From contig NW_003151754.1 of the NCBI RefSeq assembly GCF_000003605.2, positions 88,636 through 112,976 of the forward strand: 24,341 nucleotides of DNA. The letters are read 5' to 3'. Positions 20,601 to 24,341 of this stretch are shown one piece after another (within the stretch, counting starts at the first letter, position 1; each line of letters begins with the position of its first letter). The translations under genes and the position numbers were made by a program. The notes below the pieces were generated by a model that ran no database searches, was not told the origin of the DNA, and was given only the letters and a program-made list of their open reading frames with translations. Source of the DNA: Saccoglossus kowalevskii. Taxonomy: Eukaryota > Hemichordata > Enteropneusta > Harrimaniidae.

Positions 20601-22397
20601 GTAGTACATGTATATACACTGTTACAATTGCTGTTCTATTACAGGAATTGGCACGGCAAATACACGATACATGTTAAGCTGAAAACATGATTTATTTTGG
20701 AACTATTTACATTAACAAATTCTCTTCAAAAGTGTGTTTTATTCATTAATAAAGTTAAAACACATACTCAAAAAAGAATTTTTTTCTCAAATATCTCCAC
20801 TAGATAGAGGCACACCAAAGAGCAAAGATGTAACGTGAGCGCATTTGTTTCTAAAAAATAGAGCAAATAAACGATATAGGGGAAACATATTACTACATAC
20901 AGGGAAGGTTACATGTATAGGTTTACCAGTACTTGTCATATCAGATACAGTTGCACAGTTATCTTACAATAGTGACAGTTACTTTTCAATCAAGTGTTGA
21001 ATTCCCTGTCAAATCACATTAAATGGCCTGTGTTTTATGTTGGTTTCCTATCATTGCCTATTCAAAAGTTATTTGTCTTCATAAAATTATCTATATGTCT
21101 CTCACTTATATCGCGTTGAATAGTAGTGTTTTGAAGCCTAATCTTCTGCAATTTGGGTTACTGTATGCGGAATAATTATTAGTTGTGTTTTAATCTTTCT
21201 TTAGTTATTTTCACTGATGGCTAAAAGCGCTGAATTACGCTTTATAATGTAACAGCGCTGTTTCTCAAAACAAATATCTAAATATTAAATGCACTAAAAT
21301 CAAATCCACTGAATCTTTATCTTTTTAGACCCTGTTTGGACGTAATTCGAGAACGGGAATTTATAAATTGTGCGTCCGTCCGCACCTGTATCTCAGAAGT
21401 TCCTGGGCCGATTTCATTAAAATTTCCATCATAGCATAGTTATGCACATGTGTGATTTTATGATCCAATTCAGGATGACCGAATGGCGGCAATTTTAGTG
21501 CTAAACATTTATCAAAATCGAGCATGCCTGTAGGGCTATATTTGTGACATACCTTGAAAGGTACATCACGCATCATGGCACATATATGCACATGGACTCA
21601 TTTCATGAACACATTCAAGATGGTCGAATGGCGGCCATTTCCATGCCAAAGTTACGTCAATATAAATCAGCATTTCTCGCATGAAGATATTTTATCAAGA
21701 TTTAGTACTGAATATATATTAAACTTTTCAGTCATAATATATAATAATGACATGAATGTCTTGGATCATATCACCAGCAAGCATTGTTACGTAACTATTG
21801 ATGTAATCCTTTCTAGACTATCATTTTTTTCAAACATAGGTGTAATTTTTAATTAAAAAAATATGTTCCTCACTCGCCGCGAAATCACTTCGCGGTCACG
21901 CTAGTTTTCGCGATCACGCTAAAAATGCCAAATTGACAATTAATTGTAAATATTTTTTTGTAATCTTGTAATATGTTACTTTTGTAAAAGAAGTCCCGAC
22001 TTTGTCAGTCTATCTACCATCATACTACCCACATCAACGTCAACTGACACATTGTCCATTTCTGCAATTGCATGGAATTGTTAAAAAAAATAAACAACAA
22101 TAAGCTGGAATAAATCGTAACTATATGAAAACCCGTAGCTGAAAAAATATTACAACGTTCTGTTGTGTATTACTATATTTCAGTAAATGAAAACTATTAA
22201 AATATTTCAGAGTGGCTTATAAATGAGAACCACCTTCCTTTCTAAGATTATTGCTTTAGAATCGGCCCCAGCGATTCTTAGCCAGAAACTTCTCGGTTTC
22301 GGTGGTTTTCCATTACTTAATATTAACGGAGATACTTACCTGAAATAAGTAGCATTGCAAACAACACGATTACAATTCGGCTGTCCATAACTGACAT
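11397..22397 (-). CDS. Secreted protein: signal peptide, six pentraxin-like domains (ABCABC), PAN/apple domain
   Basis: Eight coding exons join: 22397-22340, 20517-19876, 18346-17687, 16849-16208, 15659-15021, 14183-13524, 12968-12351 and 11644-11397. Their lengths sum to 4167 nt, an uninterrupted 1388 codons plus TAA. Every internal junction is phase 1. The product is inferred to be extracellular: a hydrophobic leader (1-19) precedes six domains of 206-220 residues. Each domain has the pentraxin/LamG-like core: a C..W strand, then W-H-x-x-C-x-x-W-x-S, then a G-x-(Q)..D loop, then an N-x-W strand. A C-terminal six-strand-type PAN/apple half with conserved cysteines follows (1307-1388). Pentraxins bind phosphocholine or sugars through calcium, and PAN domains bind proteins or carbohydrate, so an adhesive or innate-recognition role is possible but unproven. 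There is no transmembrane segment. I know of no named gene with this architecture. A 50-bp assembly gap lies in the last intron, so a further exon there cannot be excluded. Confidence 0.8.
11668..11765. other. 50-bp assembly gap inside an inverted repeat
   Basis: Positions 11689-11738 are N. The flanks are inverted copies: AATATAAGGTTATTAC ends at 11688 and GTAATAACCTTATTATTATA begins at 11745. At least 13 bp pair perfectly, and a few more pair with a shift. The gap lies in the last intron of the pentraxin-array gene, so its size and content are unknown. Confidence 0.75.
12351..12968 (-). CDS. Exon 7: pentraxin-like module C2
   Basis: 618 nt, phase 1 at both ends (acceptor ATATCTGCACAG, donor TGTG|GTAAGT). 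It is a paralogue of C1: EDNALVMNGSSYAIISEQ, FTICVWMN, TWHHLCISWHSSNGTWCLF, GVYMLGSGSEHDHQQSFEGQ and FHYNHWSVVLSASEIS. It is eight codons shorter than C1. About five of these are missing from the calcium loop, where D-Q-D is replaced by SGSEHDHQ, and about three from the tail. A third cysteine (TWC) sits next to the core strand. Classical calcium binding is probably lost. Confidence 0.85.
13524..14183 (-). CDS. Exon 6: pentraxin-like module B2
   Basis: 660 nt, phase 1 at both ends (acceptor TTATTCCAG, donor CATG|GTAAGG), the same length as B1. It contains ITVCGWMKTLYSNIIPIVSY, IWHQYCTTWKSSSGSWVIY, FIMGRAHEGWGSYDQTNLLI and SISEYNIWSREL. As in B1 the calcium loop is shortened and lacks the acidic-Gln-Asp triad. 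The last 50 residues differ from B1 noticeably more than the centre does. Confidence 0.85.
15021..15659 (-). CDS. Exon 5: pentraxin-like module A2
   Basis: 639 nt, phase 1 at both ends (acceptor TATCTTGTAG, donor TATG|GTGAGT). It is a clear paralogue of A1: ITACLWVKTSLQRNEITLWS, NWHLVCGMWSSEKGEWYIY, MFILGQEQDQLGGGFDSWEA and GLMSGVNVWDYILT. The loop has the exact E-Q-D triad of vertebrate pentraxins, and both disulphide cysteines are kept. Divergence from A1 is much larger than between the B copies. Confidence 0.85.
15851..16015 (-). pseudogene. Decayed fragment of a C-type pentraxin exon
   Basis: This stretch in the intron between C1 and A2 aligns with the 3' third of the C1 exon. GGTCAATTGATGCACTACAC and TCATTGGAATCG match the part encoding GQMVHYNHWNQ. 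After a gap of about 30 nt, TTATTGACCACACCATTTTG and GTATCCACTGGGAACATGCG match the part encoding LLFSSLTTQFL...QSSTGNVLC. The frame shifts between the two blocks. The donor GTAAG has become ACTTTG, so it cannot be spliced as C1 is. Confidence 0.75.
16208..16849 (-). CDS. Exon 4: pentraxin-like module C1
   Basis: 642 nt, phase 1 at both ends (acceptor TTTTTAATAG, donor TGTG|GTAAGT). It opens GDNALEMDGSSYAIISEQ and carries FTACVWLK, TWHHLCITWSSIDGRVYFY and YVLGQDQDSPAGGYEDYQSF, then VHYNHWNQVLSAFEVA. Both pentraxin cysteines are present. The loop keeps D-Q-D and, after G-G, the Y-E-x-x-Q spacing of the remaining pentraxin calcium ligands. This makes it the most canonical module. An extra cysteine (ADC) sits in the C-terminal tail. 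The open frame upstream of 16849 is intron polypyrimidine translated by chance. Confidence 0.85.
16935..17345 (+). repeat. Diverged copy of the 321-bp-unit repeat family
   Basis: GTGCATCAAGGTCCTATA, a GTCTATGCATGACCGAGA block and GCAGCCATTTTGACTTCGAT occur in the order and spacing of the units at 2691-4064, but strongly diverged. It occupies the intron between modules B1 and C1. It is an old copy without terminal hairpin. Confidence 0.65.
17687..18346 (-). CDS. Exon 3: pentraxin-like module B1
   Basis: 660 nt, phase 1 at both ends (acceptor AATTTCAG, donor CATG|GTAAGT). Core motifs are ITVCGWMKTLYSNIIPIASY, IWHQYCTTWKSSNGSWVIY, FIMGRAHEGWGSYDQTNLL and SISDYNIW. The second strand keeps the W-H-x-x-C-x-T-W-x-S pentraxin signature. 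The loop that normally carries E/D-Q-D is shortened to AHEGWGSYD, so calcium binding of the classical kind is unlikely. It is about 93% identical to B2 at protein level over its central 150 residues by eye. Confidence 0.85.
18347..19875. other. Intron between modules A1 and B1
   Basis: AT-rich and without recognisable exons. It includes short ATATAT tracts near 19400-19480. No relic module was found by eye. Confidence 0.5.
19876..20517 (-). CDS. Exon 2: pentraxin-like module A1
   Basis: 642 nt, phase 1 at both ends, acceptor TTTGTAG, donor G|GTTAG. The domain starts ALEFDGSSSVTLLPS and contains STCLWIK and the second cysteine strand NWHLICGMWSSTDGEWHIY. It then carries MFILGQDQDFMGGGFDSWEA followed by GLISGVNVWDY. 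The two cysteines (STC, LIC) match the pentraxin disulphide. The calcium loop is kept as D-Q-D, followed by F-D...E at the further ligand positions. It is the best-preserved module together with A2 and C1. The frame extends 50 codons upstream of the first ATG inside the exon, which is not a start. Confidence 0.85.
21325..21680 (-). mobile_element. Inverted, diverged copy of the Helentron-like element 3' end
   Basis: Read on the minus strand it ends in a degenerate hairpin (CCCGTTCTCG...CCAAACAGGG) followed by TCTAA at 21325. This corresponds to the hairpin and CTAA of the element at 2691-4064. It is preceded by the same GAGATACAGGTG / CGGACGGACGC block. Upstream, AATGGCCGCC- and TGCACATG-type motifs recur. 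It lies in the first intron of the pentraxin-array gene. Confidence 0.6.
21877..21895. repeat. Perfect 7-bp hairpin, GC-rich
   Basis: CCGCGAA, loop ATCAC, TTCGCGG. It is followed by a second CGCGATCACGCT phrase resembling the flank (TCACGCTAG), within AT-rich intron. It may be the terminal part of an unidentified small transposon. Confidence 0.5.
22340..22397 (-). CDS. Exon 1: signal peptide
   Basis: The reading frame MSVMDSRIVIVLFAMLLIS ends in TCAG|GTAAGT at phase 1. It has an arginine before a run of twelve hydrophobic residues and no acidic residue after it, a standard secretory leader. A second in-frame ATG at 22388 could also be the start, and the leader works from either. The first base carried over (G) plus GT from the next exon gives glycine near the expected cleavage point. 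Confidence 0.7.
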
Positions 22398-22490
22398 GCC
22401 AGAGATAACTTCACAGCTAGATGGAAGCTTTGTGGCAAAATGAGCTGAATCCTAATGCTCGGAGTATTATTAATTAAGCATAAGAATCAA

Positions 22491-22503
22491 TACTTAAATA
22501 TAC
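22491..22503 (-). promoter_or_regulatory. Possible TATA-like element of the pentraxin-array gene
   Basis: GTATATTTAAGTA on the minus strand lies about 95 bp upstream of the first ATG (22397), a plausible TATA-box position for a short 5' UTR. AT-rich surroundings make chance occurrence likely. Confidence 0.25.
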
Positions 22504-22707
22504 TTACATTTACTCATAAAATTGAATTGAATTATTGAAGCAAGCGATGCGAGTCGATATTGTACCACAGCTTGACTACATCAAACATGCACTTTCTATT
22601 TCATGACAATATACAAACATTGTTGACATCGGATTCTTTTTTTTTTTCATTTGTACAACTGACCTTCCAAGATATTTTAAAATTGAAACATTTCAACAAA
22701 TTGACAT

Positions 22708-22827
22708 TTAAAGGGTGGTGGTCGTCAAGCAGCGCGTGTTCGAATTTCATGTGAACAAGCAATGTATTTTACACGCCTTGAGCCCCCATAACGAACAGGA
22801 TGCGGCGTGACGACCACCGCCCTTTAA
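22708..22827. mobile_element. 112-bp MITE with TTAA target-site duplication
   Basis: TTAA (22708-22711) and TTAA (22824-22827) flank an element starting AGGGTGGTGGTCGTC and ending GACGACCACCGCCCT. These are inverted repeats with one mismatch. Pairing continues imperfectly to TGTTCG/CGAACA, about 31 bp per arm. It has no coding capacity. The TTAA duplication fits piggyBac-type transposition, but the terminal AGGG is not the usual piggyBac end. Confidence 0.8.
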
Positions 22828-23866
22828 TTTGATTTAAATTTTGTTACAGTGTGGAAATAGCTTCATATTATGTATAGTGGCCCGTTTTTCCCTCCTAAAG
22901 CATTCTATATATGCACAGTAACATGCTCTGTATTTATAAAAAAAAAATGAATGTGAACTGTCGTACAGCAGCTCACATGCCTGATGATAGCAAGAGACTT
23001 TATGGAATGTAGTGGCACATCATCAGTTATTGTGTATTATAACAATATAAAAGAGATTATAGTTTTCTTGATCTGTTGTAGAATTTGTTTTTTTTATATA
23101 CACGACTTTGTTTTTTACTGAGGTGCATGTGATTTAACCATGTGAAAAAATATTATCATTATTATTAAAAGCCAAAATCTTCACTCTTTTCAAATCAAAA
23201 CCATGTTTCAGATTTCTCCCAATCCCTTTTAAATATGCTCAACCTCATCGGTCAGCTGAGCAAAACTATCTTTTTACATCACTGTAACTGCAAAACACAT
23301 TGCTTGCAGTCTATACTCAAATTAGTTCATTTGACTTCACAGATAGCATATTACTTTGGCAGATGTTATTTTCACCGTGTCACATGACATGAATAGGTTT
23401 TTTTGTAGACTTTATACAAGTCTTGATAAAATATAACCTTGCTTTGGCCAATTGGAAATAAATCACAGAATTCTCCATCTCCTGTGTCATTGTGTTTCAT
23501 ACCATGAATCTAATCATGTCAATGGGTTGGTTGGCTATTATAGTGACACGAACAATTTGCAATGTTTTGGGCGATATCTTTCAGACCTCTAACGTGTTAC
23601 AAGTCATCTTATCTTTTATCATAGTGTTAGGCCACGAGACATCATTATTGTGTGGCCAATGCCATCAACACCCGAGAAAGCGTCCTATCGAATAACAATA
23701 TCTTTCTCATGTAAATAAATGAAAGCACAACATAGAAAATGTGACAACTAGCAGTCTGTGCTGCTATATATAATACGATAGTCATAACCCATCGTGGATG
23801 AATTTGGTATCGCTGGAATATTGGGTTGTACGTGTAAATTGTACTGTAGAATGAGAAAGCATTAGA
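22828..23866. other. Featureless intergenic DNA
   Basis: AT-rich. No exon, RNA gene or known repeat was recognised. The 67-codon open frame at 23492-23695 has no splice or family support. Confidence 0.45.
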
Positions 23867-23867
23867 T

Positions 23868-24341
23868 AACAAGTCATTGTCAATGACACGTCCCCGTTCC
23901 GTTCATATTTGAGTGACATATACATTCAAAGCAGCAACAATATGGATGTTGAACTGCATTCAGTAAAACAAAATAGCCACCAGTCAGCCACTTTCAACAC
24001 AATCCAAAAAAAAATTTAAACTAAATTTGCCCACGCATGACATAGATTCAGTTCCGGTATGGTGAAAATTTGCAATTTTTGTGAATTTTTTACCTTAAAA
24101 GGACTGGCCCAAATGCACAGGCATATGTATGATATAATGTATGATGTGTATGTGAAGTTTGAACTTGATCTGTCCAGGCATGTCCGAGATATGGATCGAA
24201 AACTAAATTCTTTAAAACAAAATGCCCACCAGTTGGCCATTTTGAACTTGATCCGAAGAAAAAATGGTATGCATCAAGCTTATATCATGTTTAATATATG
24301 CACTAAATCTGAACAAAATCCATCCATGCATGACTGAGATC
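23868..24341 (+). mobile_element. Second copy of the Helentron-like element, cut by the window end
   Basis: It begins AACAAGTCATTGTCAATGAC and matches 2689-3160 over its entire visible length, with little more than a dozen substitutions by eye (roughly 97% identity). It includes the 5' GTCCCCGTTCCG motif at 23890-23901. The shared left boundary defines the 5' end of the element. The remaining part lies beyond the window. Confidence 0.8.

Noticed and set aside
1-24341. CRISPR arrays, bacterial operons or phage genes
   Set aside because: No regularly spaced short repeats with unique spacers and no bacterial gene organisation. The genes have spliceosomal introns.

Overview
The window is animal nuclear DNA: AT-rich, with short exons bounded by GT-AG introns, AATAAA-type polyadenylation signals, and several families of short non-autonomous transposons. 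The repeats (tandem satellite units with terminal hairpins, a tRNA-derived SINE, a LINE relic) and the multi-domain secreted lectin-like gene suggest a marine invertebrate, such as a lophotrochozoan or a non-vertebrate deuterostome. The species cannot be named from the sequence alone.

From left to right: 1-6425 is mostly transposon debris. It holds a 157-bp tandem repeat, a decayed non-LTR retrotransposon, a 1.4-kb Helentron-like element built from 321-bp units, and a tRNA-derived SINE. It lies in what appears to be intron and 3' sequence of a minus-strand gene. That gene's first coding exon is at 6426-6538 and one further plausible exon is at 759-829; the product is not recognised. About 0.9 kb of probable bidirectional promoter (6539-7460) separates it from a complete six-exon plus-strand TIPRL (TIP41-like) gene at 7461-10280. 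TIPRL encodes a 284-aa regulator of PP2A-type phosphatases. A good candidate in-frame 57-nt cassette exon lies in its fourth intron.

From 11.1 to 22.4 kb lies one minus-strand gene, convergent with TIPRL and only a few hundred bases from it. I reconstruct eight coding exons. The first encodes a signal peptide. Six exons of 618-660 nt each encode one pentraxin-like (concanavalin/LamG-fold) domain, in the order A1-B1-C1-A2-B2-C2. A terminal exon encodes a PAN/apple-like domain and the stop codon. Every intron is phase 1, the summed frame is uninterrupted, and the predicted secreted protein is 1388 residues. The array looks like a duplication of an A-B-C triplet. The B exons appear recently homogenised, only some modules keep the pentraxin calcium-loop residues, and a decayed fragment of a seventh module survives between C1 and A2. 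This gene is the most interesting object in the window.

The right end (22.4-24.3 kb) holds the gene's 5' flank, a 112-bp TTAA-flanked miniature inverted-repeat element, a featureless AT-rich kilobase, and a second, nearly identical copy of the start of the Helentron-like repeat that runs off the window.
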